A program made the position numbers and the translations under genes. Source: CAZLDI01 sp964558415 (GTDB taxonomy: Bacteria; Chloroflexota; Dehalococcoidia; SM23-28-2; RBG-16-64-32). Taken from it: DNA of 64,000 nt. The stretch is taken from assembly GCA_964558415.1 (NCBI GenBank), contig CAZLDI010000016.1:11779-75778 (forward strand), given 5' to 3'. Shown piece by piece: positions 7,605-14,628 of this stretch (within the stretch, counting starts at the first letter, position 1; every line of letters starts with the position of its first letter). The notes beneath the pieces are model-generated. The model was not told the DNA's origin, did not search any database, and worked only from the letters and a program-made list of their open reading frames with translations.

Positions 7605-7618
7605 GTGACGCGCGTCAC
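7605..7618. promoter_or_regulatory. 14-bp palindrome upstream of the MMPL gene
   Basis: GTGACGCGCGTCAC is a perfect inverted repeat 79 bp upstream of the MMPL start. It has the size and symmetry of a dimeric regulator (TetR/MarR-like) operator. No cognate regulator gene is adjacent. Confidence 0.4.
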
Positions 7619-7696
7619 TGTCTGGGGCCGCTGCGGTGCTTTAGGATATGGGCGCAATTTGAGCAAGCGCCCGAATAGTGGGCAGGAGATCCTACC

Positions 7697-9949
7697 GTGA
7701 GAATTCCGCTTTCCACCGAACGCCTCGCCGTTGCGAGCGCCCGCCGCCCCTGGACCGTCATCGCGCTCTGGATCGCCGCCATCGTGGCCTCCGTCGCCGC
7801 GATTACCCTTTTCCTCTCCGATTCGCTGACAACGGAGATCGCCCTCACCAACAACCCGGAGTCCGTGCGCGCCGAGGACTTGCTCGAGCAACGCCTGCGC
7901 GGGCCTCAATCCACAAACGAGATCATCATCGTTCGCTCTGCCGACGTCACCGTCGACGATCCGCAGTTCCAGGCGCTCGTCGAGGGCATCTATACCGACG
8001 TCGCCGCCCTCGGGCCCGGCATCATCGCCGGAGGTACGAACTTCTACCAGTCAAACGACCCTTCGCTCGTTTCGCAGGACCGCCGCACCACCATCCTTCC
8101 TTTCGTGATGGCGGGCGACCACGAAGAGGCGGAGGACAACGTCGGTGGGGTCATCGACATCGTCGAAACGGCCGACGGGACGGATGACTTCGCGGTCCTC
8201 ATCACCGGTGGCGCAAGCATCAGCGAGGAGATCGGCGTTCAGGCCCAGCACGACCTCGAGCGCGGCGAGTCGATCGGCATTCCGATCGCGTTGCTGGTCC
8301 TCGTGCTCGTCTTCGGGGCGCTCATCGCCGCTGGCGTGCCGCTCCTGCTCGGCATCCTCTCGATCGCCGTCGCCGTCGGCGCGACCGCGCTGTTCGGGCA
8401 GGTCTTCCAATTCTCTTTCTTCGTGACCAACGTCATCACAATGATGGGGCTGGCCATTGGCATCGACTACTCGCTGTTCATCGTCTCTCGCTACCGCGAG
8501 GAACGAAATCGCGGCCTCGCGAAGCAGGACGCGATCGCCGCGACCGGCGCGACGGCCAGCCGCGCCGTCTTCTTCAGCGGCATGACCGTCGTCTTCGCGC
8601 TCTTCGGCATGCTGCTCGTCCCATCGACGATCTTCCGCAGCCTCGGCGCGGGGGCGATCATCGTCGTCGTCGTTTCCGTCCTCGTCTCCCTGACCCTGCT
8701 GCCCGCGCTGCTCGGCCTCCTCGGCGACAAGGTCAACGCGCTGCGCGTGCCGTTCATCGGCCGCGGCGCGATCCAGGCGGACCACGAGAAGCGCGGCGGC
8801 TTCTGGGACACCGTCACCAGCTTCGTCATGCGGAATCCCGTCATCAGCCTCATCGCCTCCGCCGCGCTCCTGATCGGCCTGGCCGTACCCTACCTCGATA
8901 TCAACACGGGCTCCGCCGGCGTGAGCACGCTCCCCGAGGCCCTCCAGGCGCGACAGGGCTTCGAGATCCTCCAGGAGCAGTTCTCCTTCGGCCTCGTCTC
9001 GCCGGCGGAGATCGCGATCGAGGGCGACATCGCGGGCGACGCGGTCCAGGGCGGGATCGAACGCCTGGAGTCGACGCTCGCGGCGCACCCGGAGTTCGGC
9101 CCCGGGAAGCTCACGGTCAACGAGCCGGGTGATGTCGCGCTTTACTCCGTGCCAGTGAACGGCGACACGACGAGCAACGACACGCTGGCCAGCGTGCGCG
9201 CCCTACGCGAGGAGTACGTCCCGCAGGCGTTCGCGGGCGTGGACGCGACGGTACTGGTCGGCGGAGAGACCGCCAAGACGATGGAGTACATCGACCAGAC
9301 CGCCGAGTCGACGCCGATCGTCTTCATCTTCGTGCTGGGGCTGAGCTTCGTGCTGCTGACGCTCGTCTTCCGCTCCATCGTGGTGCCGTTCAAGGCGATC
9401 ATCATGAACCTGCTCTCGGTGGGCGCGGCCTATGGGCTGCTGGTGCTCGTCTTCCAGAAAGGCGTCGGCAACGAGCTGTTCGGCTTCCAGCAGGTGGACA
9501 TCATCGAGGCCTGGGTGCCCCTCTGGACGTTCTCGATCCTCTTCGGGCTATCGATGGACTACCACGTGTTCCTGCTCAGCCGCATCCGCGAGCGCTTCGA
9601 CCGCACCGGCGACAACCGCGAGTCGGTGGCGTTCGGGGTGCGCTCGACGGCGGGGATCATTACCGGCGCGGCGCTGATCATGGCCAGCGTCTTCGGCGGC
9701 GTGGCGCTGGGCGACCTCGTGATGTTCCAGCAGATGGGCTTCGGCCTGGCGGTGGCGGTGCTGCTGGACGCGACGATCGTGCGCTCGGTGCTGGTGCCGG
9801 CCGCGATGGAGCTGCTGGGCGACCGCAACTGGTACCTCCCGCCGTTCCTGCGCTGGCTCCCCGACCTCCGCTTCGAGGGCGAGGGCAGCGGCAAGCAGCC
9901 GGAACCCGCCTGGCGCCCGGAGGCCCCCGGAGGCGCGAAGGCGGGGTAA
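7697..9949 (+). CDS. MMPL/RND-family membrane transporter
   Basis: 750-residue inner-membrane exporter of the MMPL branch of RND transporters, which move lipids or hydrophobic compounds using the proton gradient. It has two repeats of one membrane helix, a large extracytoplasmic loop and a five-helix bundle. The first bundle holds the signature GLAIGIDYSLFIVSRYREE (about 253-271); the second holds LSMDYHVFLLSRIRERF near 620. The Asp-Tyr pairs in these motifs are the expected proton-relay residues. The C-terminal tail is short and Pro/Gly-rich. GTG start with GGAG upstream. The gene stands alone, so the substrate cannot be told. Confidence 0.88.
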   Translation: MRIPLSTERLAVASARRPWTVIALWIAAIVASVAAITLFLSDSLTTEIALTNNPESVRAEDLLEQRLRGPQSTNEIIIVRSADVTVDDPQFQALVEGIYTDVAALGPGIIAGGTNFYQSNDPSLVSQDRRTTILPFVMAGDHEEAEDNVGGVIDIVETADGTDDFAVLITGGASISEEIGVQAQHDLERGESIGIPIALLVLVLVFGALIAAGVPLLLGILSIAVAVGATALFGQVFQFSFFVTNVITMMGLAIGIDYSLFIVSRYREERNRGLAKQDAIAATGATASRAVFFSGMTVVFALFGMLLVPSTIFRSLGAGAIIVVVVSVLVSLTLLPALLGLLGDKVNALRVPFIGRGAIQADHEKRGGFWDTVTSFVMRNPVISLIASAALLIGLAVPYLDINTGSAGVSTLPEALQARQGFEILQEQFSFGLVSPAEIAIEGDIAGDAVQGGIERLESTLAAHPEFGPGKLTVNEPGDVALYSVPVNGDTTSNDTLASVRALREEYVPQAFAGVDATVLVGGETAKTMEYIDQTAESTPIVFIFVLGLSFVLLTLVFRSIVVPFKAIIMNLLSVGAAYGLLVLVFQKGVGNELFGFQQVDIIEAWVPLWTFSILFGLSMDYHVFLLSRIRERFDRTGDNRESVAFGVRSTAGIITGAALIMASVFGGVALGDLVMFQQMGFGLAVAVLLDATIVRSVLVPAAMELLGDRNWYLPPFLRWLPDLRFEGEGSGKQPEPAWRPEAPGGAKAG

Positions 9950-9950
9950 C

Positions 9951-9976
9951 CTCACCCCCGGCCCTCACCCCCGGCC
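9951..9976. repeat. Two-copy 13-bp tandem repeat
   Basis: CTCACCCCCGGCC occurs twice back to back directly after the MMPL stop codon. It looks like an intergenic low-complexity element rather than a coding feature. Confidence 0.6.
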
Positions 9977-10022
9977 CCGTAATCTCGCCAATCTGTATTC
10001 CCCGAGTCGCTCACCAACGGGG

Positions 10023-10041
10023 GTCAGGCTCGCAGCCTGAC
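10023..10041 (+). terminator. Perfect 8-bp hairpin after the MMPL gene
   Basis: GTCAGGCT, loop CGC, AGCCTGAC, about 75 bp downstream of the MMPL stop. No T-tract follows, so it may be a weak terminator or a REP-like intergenic hairpin. Between 9950 and 10198 nothing else is seen. Confidence 0.4.
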
Positions 10042-10198
10042 GCGCCGGCCGGGTCGGCAACAGCACTGCCAGTACGCAGCCACTGCGCGCACAGGGACGG
10101 GGCGAGTCACGCAGGCGTGTGCCGCCAGGACCTTGTAACTCTCGCCGAAAGGTGCAATCGTGAACACGGAACCAAGCAGGATATGGAGAGCTGAGACG

Positions 10199-10390
10199 AT
10201 GAACGTATCGGAGCTGAAGGCGGGAGACAGGGTACAGACTATTGACGGGACGCTCGCAGAGGTACTCAAGGAAAGCGAAGATGGGCGCTGGATCCTCGTT
10301 CGATACGTGGCCCATGCCAGCGATCCGAAGCTGATCGGAACCGAGGATCTCTGCTCTGAGGACGAAATCGAAGTCCGAATGACTTCGTAG
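10199..10390 (+). CDS. Small hypothetical protein upstream of the restriction-modification genes
   Basis: 63 residues from the ATG at 10199, with GGAG 11-14 bases upstream. A start at 10160 would add 13 residues. The sequence ELKAGDRVQTIDGTLAEVL then GRWILVRYV looks like a small SH3-like or beta-barrel fold, followed by an acidic end. No membrane segment or Cys motif. It lies 148 bp before the methyltransferase, on the same strand. Function not recognised; a restriction-modification accessory or controller role is only a guess, since no helix-turn-helix is visible. Confidence 0.4.
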   Translation: MNVSELKAGDRVQTIDGTLAEVLKESEDGRWILVRYVAHASDPKLIGTEDLCSEDEIEVRMTS

Positions 10391-10538
10391 CTGCTTACCG
10401 TGCTCCGCCATGTCGGACGCAAGCGCCGCCCTGATGCTAGACCAGTTGTCAACAATTGGGTGTCATTTCCAGGTTGACTCACCGCGCTGTACGGCCCGAA
10501 CATCTTTACAAGTAGGTCACTTGGCTAGGCGCTAAGAA

Positions 10539-11738
10539 ATGTTCACGAGTGTTTCTCTGTTCTCAGGGGCCGGTGGCCTCGACCTAGGCCTTGAGTCGCA
10601 TGGTTTCGCGACCCGGGTATTCGTTGAGATAAACAAGGATGCTCAGGCCACGCTCAAGTTGAATCGCGCGGCGTGGCTCGTCCCTGATGCGGTGGTGCTG
10701 GGCGACATCACCCGGGTCTCAGCCTCAGAGGTTCTGGCGGCCGCCGATCTGCAGCCGGGGGAGAGTGGCCTGCTTGCCGGGGGCGCGCCCTGCCAATCCT
10801 TCAGCACCGCTGGCAGGCGGGCATCCATCGCAGATCCAAGAGGGAGTTTGTTCGCCCATTTCGCCCGAATCGTTGACGGCCTCCAGCCTCGATTCTTTGT
10901 TTTCGAGAACGTACGGGGGATTCTCTCCGCCGCAATAAGACATCGGCCGCTCCACCTACGTGGTCCCGAAGCTGAACCGCTCACTGAAGATGAGGAGCTA
11001 GGGAGCGCCGTGAAGAGAGTTATATTGCCCACCCTCCGCGATGACCTCGGCTATGAGGTCGTCTATGGGCTCGTCAACGCCGCGGATTATGGCGTCCCCC
11101 AGAAGCGCGATCGTGTCCTCTTCCTTGGGAGCCGCGACAGGGAGTTCGGGAGCGATCGCTGGCCATTCTTCGAGAACGCCATCGATCGGCTCATGCCTCC
11201 TACCCACTCGCGCTCCGGCGCTTACCCACTCGGTGGGTGGTGCACATTGGGAGACGCAATCCGCGCACTCAGGGAGGAGGATCCTGAATTCGTGCCATAC
11301 TCTGCCTCGAGGAAGGCTGTCCTCGATCTGGTACCGCCTGGAAAGAACTGGCGGTACCTGCGGGACAGCCTCGGTGACGAGTATCTCAGGAGCATCATGG
11401 GCGGAGCTTACGCGGCGGACGGCGGGAAAGTCGGCTTTTGGCGGCGCCTGGACTTCGACAGGCCATGCCCGACCGTGCCAGCGAGTCCTATACAAAAGGG
11501 GACGTCGTTATGCCATCCCAAAGAGACTCGGCCCCTGTCGGTGCGCGAATACGCACGCGTTCAACAGTTCCCGGATTCGTATCAATTCGCTGGTTCAACT
11601 GCCTCCAAGTACCGACAGATTGGGAACGCAGTGCCCATCGGACTGGGTGAAGCCGTGGGGCGCGCGCTGATCGCAGTCACGCAAGGTCAAGTCCAGGTCG
11701 CCGAAGAACGTGCCACTTACGCCACAACAGCGCGCTGA
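10539..11738 (+). CDS. DNA (cytosine-5) methyltransferase of a type II system
   Basis: 399 residues with the ordered motifs of C5 methyltransferases. Motif I FSGAGGLDLGLE (8-19) binds S-adenosylmethionine. Motif IV GGAPCQSFS (81-89) has catalytic Cys85. Motif VI is ENV (123-125), motif VIII PQKRDR (187-192) and motif X YRQIGNAVP near the C-terminus. The variable target-recognition region spans about 210-330; its specificity cannot be read. It opens a coupled operon in which the endonuclease and glycosylase frames each overlap the preceding gene. Codon use looks less GC-biased than in the flanking core genes, which fits horizontal acquisition. Confidence 0.93.
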   Translation: MFTSVSLFSGAGGLDLGLESHGFATRVFVEINKDAQATLKLNRAAWLVPDAVVLGDITRVSASEVLAAADLQPGESGLLAGGAPCQSFSTAGRRASIADPRGSLFAHFARIVDGLQPRFFVFENVRGILSAAIRHRPLHLRGPEAEPLTEDEELGSAVKRVILPTLRDDLGYEVVYGLVNAADYGVPQKRDRVLFLGSRDREFGSDRWPFFENAIDRLMPPTHSRSGAYPLGGWCTLGDAIRALREEDPEFVPYSASRKAVLDLVPPGKNWRYLRDSLGDEYLRSIMGGAYAADGGKVGFWRRLDFDRPCPTVPASPIQKGTSLCHPKETRPLSVREYARVQQFPDSYQFAGSTASKYRQIGNAVPIGLGEAVGRALIAVTQGQVQVAEERATYATTAR

Positions 11739-12459
11739 CATCCAGGCGATTTTCACCAAGACGGTCGCCAATGCGTTCGATCGTTTGGGAAATTTGACTC
11801 TCCAAGCTCAGGCAATCAACCCCTTTCTGGCAGTTCTCGTTGCCAGAAGGCCACGGGATCTGGCAGAGTTCATCGTTCACCAGAGGGTAGAGCGCGGCCT
11901 AGTGACATCGTTTGGCATGCAAATCCAGAGGATCGTGCTGCTTGTGGGGGACAACCTCCACACCAGTGGGATCGAAGGCGCTGACCTCGAACGAATTGAC
12001 GATGCGGTGCACCGCCACATCCTGGCGCAGTTGAAAAGCGGTCCCGAAACCGTCAACAGCGACATCGCAGGCCAGATCCGGAGGAATTTGAATTCAGCCG
12101 AGCATCGAATTAAGATGGGGGGCCTACCCCAGGGATGGGCTACAACCAAGATGCTGGGGATGATCTACGGAACCCCGCGGCACCGCAATAGTTGGGTGAT
12201 GAAGCTGGACGCCGAAGGTTTCGATGTAGACAAGATAGGAAGTGCATTTTGGCAATTCGCATCCGGGGCGTCTGACACTCACATAGAGGTCTTCCAAATA
12301 GCGTTTGAGGTTGCTCACTCTTACCGCCACGAGACCGGGCGCACACTCCCAGAGGCAATTCAAGAGGCAATCGGATCCCTCACCAACGAGCTGCGCACTC
12401 ACTACAGTGATTCGAAGGGTGACATAGATTGGACAAGGCTTCTCCAAGAGAACATGTAG
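11710..12459 (+). CDS. Putative type II restriction endonuclease
   Basis: 249-residue soluble protein whose GTG start lies inside the methyltransferase gene (29-bp overlap). The context implies it is the cognate nuclease. The N-terminal pattern NPFLAVL, then RVERGLVTSFGMQIQRI, recalls the family annotated as PmeII-type restriction enzymes. This is from memory and unchecked. A PD-(D/E)xK core is not obvious by eye. The recognition site should match that of the methyltransferase. Assignment rests mainly on position between a methyltransferase and a mismatch glycosylase. Confidence 0.6.
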   Translation: MPLTPQQRADIQAIFTKTVANAFDRLGNLTLQAQAINPFLAVLVARRPRDLAEFIVHQRVERGLVTSFGMQIQRIVLLVGDNLHTSGIEGADLERIDDAVHRHILAQLKSGPETVNSDIAGQIRRNLNSAEHRIKMGGLPQGWATTKMLGMIYGTPRHRNSWVMKLDAEGFDVDKIGSAFWQFASGASDTHIEVFQIAFEVAHSYRHETGRTLPEAIQEAIGSLTNELRTHYSDSKGDIDWTRLLQENM

Positions 12460-13139
12460 GCGACAGGAGACAAGGGGATCGCCTTCTTGGTGAGGTGCAA
12501 GACAGGAAGGCGCGGTTTGTTCGTCGGCTCCTCAAATGGGGCAGAGCCAACCCAAGGAGCTTCCCATGGCGCGACCCGGGCCGAACGCCGTACGAGGTGC
12601 TGGTAGCCGAGTTGCTGCTTAAGCGAACCACATCTAAAGCCGCGGCGCGGGCGTATCCAATCTTCCTGAACCGATTTCCGTCCTTCTCAGCGATCGCTGA
12701 GGCCAGAGAGCCTTACCTGGCTTCAGTTCTCCAACCCGTGGGCCTCTCCAAGCAGCGCGCGAAAGGGTTCCGTGAAATGGCCAAACACGTCGAAAAGGTC
12801 CATCACGGGACATTGCCAAGCAGGATTGCAGCGTTGGAGCAGCTACCACACACAGGGCCATACAGCGCCCGGGCCGTGGCATCTTTCGCTTACAACCAAA
12901 GGGCCGCTATCGTCGATTCAAACGTCATCAGAGTTCTCAGTCGAGTCTTTGCCAAGTCGGTTCCGGAACGGCAAAGCCTTAAGGCCTGGCAGGCTCTGGC
13001 GGACTGCCTTGTCCCCAATCGTGAGCACCGGCTCTACAACTACGCCTTACTGGATCTCGGGGCTACGGTTTGCCGGTACGACCGGCCTCATTGTTCAGAA
13101 TGTCCCCTAGCCGTGATCTGCGACTCGGCTAAACCCTAA
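12429..13139 (+). CDS. MIG-like T:G mismatch DNA glycosylase (HhH-GPD, Fe-S)
   Basis: 236 residues of the MutY/EndoIII helix-hairpin-helix superfamily. The hairpin LPHTGPYSARAV (139-150) has Tyr145 where EndoIII has catalytic Lys and MutY has Ser; thymine glycosylase MIG of Methanothermobacter has Tyr there. Catalytic Asp163 is in IVDSNVIRV. A 4Fe-4S cluster is formed by Cys215, 222, 225 and 231 (C-x6-C-x2-C-x5-C). There is no C-terminal NUDIX-like domain as in MutY. Likely role: removing T opposite G where methylated cytosines of the adjacent system deaminate, as Vsr does in other systems. TTG start at 12429 overlaps the endonuclease; a GTG at 12495 is the alternative. Confidence 0.8.
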   Translation: MDKASPREHVGDRRQGDRLLGEVQDRKARFVRRLLKWGRANPRSFPWRDPGRTPYEVLVAELLLKRTTSKAAARAYPIFLNRFPSFSAIAEAREPYLASVLQPVGLSKQRAKGFREMAKHVEKVHHGTLPSRIAALEQLPHTGPYSARAVASFAYNQRAAIVDSNVIRVLSRVFAKSVPERQSLKAWQALADCLVPNREHRLYNYALLDLGATVCRYDRPHCSECPLAVICDSAKP

Positions 13140-13213
13140 CTACTGCTCCGCCACTGCCACTTCCCCCTTAGACCTCCGCCCCAAACCCGATACTCTGAAA
13201 CCGGAGGTGTCCC

Positions 13214-13753
13214 ATGCCCTGCAGCGAACATCACTTCATACCCATCCTCGACGAACTCCGCCAAACGCCGGACCCTGAGTTGCCGCCCGGCACGCAGCCG
13301 GAGACTCCTGAGCCGCCGTCCATTGCGAAGATCGCCGGCCGCACGTGGGGTGGCCACCGCCCCGGCGCGGGCGCGCCCAAAGGCAACCTCAACGCCCTCA
13401 AAGACGGCCGCCACTCTGCCCGCTACCGCCGCCTCGTCCAGTCGCTCGCCCTCCTCCCTGAGGTCCGCGACACCCTGATCGGCCTCGGCGAGCACCGCCG
13501 TCACCGTCAGCGCCTCGCGGAAGCCGGCGCCTCAGAGCTGCTCGCGGGGCTCCTCCAGCGCGCCGGCGAGATCGTCCTCCACCCCGAAAGCAATCATGTC
13601 GAGAACAATCAAGCTCTCCTCGACTTCCTCCGCAGCGCCGAGCTCAAACTTCGCGCGCTTTCGAAAATGCAATCAAGAGAAGCTCGCCAAATCGACCGGT
13701 CAATCAAGCAGCAGGCCCGCAGACGGCCTCCGCCTCACTCCTCCGCGAAGTAG
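13214..13753 (+). CDS. Hypothetical protein with GAPKGNLNALKDG motif
   Basis: 179-residue, Arg-rich, probably soluble protein. The clearest landmark is GAPKGNLNALKDGRHSARYR at about 53-72, a Gly-Asn-rich basic motif recurrent in short proteins of mobile or accessory regions. An N-terminal Pro-rich part precedes it and helical segments follow. The start has a good GGAGGT ribosome-binding site. The last six codons run into a duplicated piece of malic-enzyme sequence (13735-13820), so the original C-terminus may have been replaced by the rearrangement. Function not recognised. Confidence 0.5.
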   Translation: MPCSEHHFIPILDELRQTPDPELPPGTQPETPEPPSIAKIAGRTWGGHRPGAGAPKGNLNALKDGRHSARYRRLVQSLALLPEVRDTLIGLGEHRRHRQRLAEAGASELLAGLLQRAGEIVLHPESNHVENNQALLDFLRSAELKLRALSKMQSREARQIDRSIKQQARRRPPPHSSAK

Positions 13754-13820
13754 TCCGGGTCGAGGTCGCGGGTGGCGAGGGCGCGGTCGACGCAGGCGCG
13801 GGCGACGGCGCGGTGGAGCG
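13735..13820 (-). pseudogene. Duplicate of the malic-enzyme 3' end (C-terminal remnant)
   Basis: Bases 13737-13806 are identical to 14631-14700, the last codons of the malic-enzyme gene. Similarity continues to about 13820 after a 12-bp deletion. Read on the minus strand the copy still encodes the C-terminal ...DLDPDYFAEE and ends with TGA, where the intact gene has TAG. Nothing else of the enzyme is present. The pair forms direct repeats around the MNT/HicBA segment, suggesting an insertion or recombination event at the gene's 3' end. Confidence 0.85.
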
Positions 13821-13826
13821 TATAAT
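13821..13826 (+). promoter_or_regulatory. TATAAT -10 element of the MNT gene
   Basis: Consensus TATAAT lies only 6 bases before the ATG at 13833 and no Shine-Dalgarno is present. Transcription from this box would start at or very near the ATG, giving a leaderless message. No clear -35 hexamer is seen upstream, where the malic-enzyme remnant sits. Confidence 0.5.
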
Positions 13827-13832
13827 TCCTGT

Positions 13833-14162
13833 ATGACCACCAGCACGCGGTTCGACCTGCCTCATGCCGCCGTCGCGGCCCTGTGCCAGCGACGTCACAT
13901 CCGAAAGCTATCGCTTTTCGGATCGGTACTGCGGGATGACTTCGGCCCGGACAGTGATATCGACGTGCTGGTTGAGTTCGAGGAGGGTCACGTCCCCGGC
14001 TTCGGCTTCGTGGCCGTTCAGCAGGAGCTGTCAGAGCTGGTCGGGCGCCCCGTGGACCTTGTGACGCCGAAGGGGCTCAACCGGCGCATACGCGAGAAGG
14101 TGCTCGCGCAAGCAAAGGTGGAGTATGCCGGCGGCGGCGTCGGTCAGCGGGCAGACTGGTAG
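13833..14162 (+). CDS. MNT-type minimal nucleotidyltransferase
   Basis: 109 residues. The core is GSVLRDDFGPDSDIDVLVEF (30-49): Gly30-Ser31 and Asp42/Asp44 form the pol-beta-like nucleotidyltransferase site. MNT proteins act as antitoxins that AMPylate or neutralise HEPN toxins. No HEPN partner is visible here. Instead the gene converges on hicB with a 19-bp overlap of coding ends. The start is chosen because of the TATAAT box 6 bases upstream. The C-terminal tail AGGGVGQRADW lies in the overlap and looks unconserved. Confidence 0.75.
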   Translation: MTTSTRFDLPHAAVAALCQRRHIRKLSLFGSVLRDDFGPDSDIDVLVEFEEGHVPGFGFVAVQQELSELVGRPVDLVTPKGLNRRIREKVLAQAKVEYAGGGVGQRADW

Positions 14163-14365
14163 ATGGCTGGGCGGTAGCGCGGCCGCGGGATGGGCTTGCC
14201 GGCGGTACGGGCCGCATCGAGCCAGGCGGCCTTCGCCTGCTCTACTTCCGCCAGCGCTTGTTCAGGCGTGTCGCCGAAGGCTGAGCAGGAGTCGAGATCG
14301 GGGATGTCGGCGATGTAGCCGCCGTCGTCCTGGCTGTAGAAGATGTTTATGTGGTAGTCCTTCAT
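14144..14365 (-). CDS. hicB: HicB-family antitoxin
   Basis: 73 residues with the HicB partial-RNase-H-like fold: a beta-strand start, DGGYIADIPDLDSCSAFGDT, then the helix PEQALAEVEQAKAAWLDAA. It has no separate ribbon-helix-helix DNA-binding domain, so autoregulation may be weak or indirect. Its ATG overlaps the hicA stop by 4 bp, indicating translational coupling behind hicA. It should bind and inhibit HicA. Confidence 0.85.
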   Translation of the reverse strand: MKDYHINIFYSQDDGGYIADIPDLDSCSAFGDTPEQALAEVEQAKAAWLDAARTAGKPIPRPRYRPAIYQSAR

Positions 14366-14619
14366 GGCGCGTCTTCCATTGTTAGATTATACCGCTCGAC
14401 TAGCCGCAGAAACTGGCGAATCTGGTACGGCTTAGCCTGTCCGCCTGTGTCCTGAAGGTTGATGAGCTCCGGAATGGCGGGATGGGCGAAGATGTGATGG
14501 CTTCCACTGGTCCTTATCAGGGTGAAGCCGAACGCCTCCACAAGATCGGTGAAGTCGCCGAAGCGGACGTTGCTTAGGGCGCCGCCGGTGAGTCGGCGCA
14601 GGAGCCGTCTGCGCCGCAA
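14362..14619 (-). CDS. hicA: HicA-family mRNA interferase toxin
   Basis: 85 residues with a dsRNA-binding-like fold. The catalytic His lies in TSGSHHIFAHP (about 38-48), and QAKPYQIRQFLRLVERYNL is characteristic of this HicA subgroup. HicA cleaves mRNA in translation-independent fashion until HicB blocks it. TTG start with AGGG upstream; the start is only about 10 bp from the stop of the malic-enzyme gene on the same strand. The toxin-first order is standard for hicAB. Confidence 0.85.
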   Translation of the reverse strand: MRRRRLLRRLTGGALSNVRFGDFTDLVEAFGFTLIRTSGSHHIFAHPAIPELINLQDTGGQAKPYQIRQFLRLVERYNLTMEDAP

Positions 14620-14628
14620 GTCTTAGCC

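Noticed and set aside
8051..9088. 345-codon frame antisense to the MMPL gene
   Set aside because: Highly biased Arg/Asp/Glu composition typical of an antisense shadow in GC-rich DNA; the MMPL frame is strongly supported.
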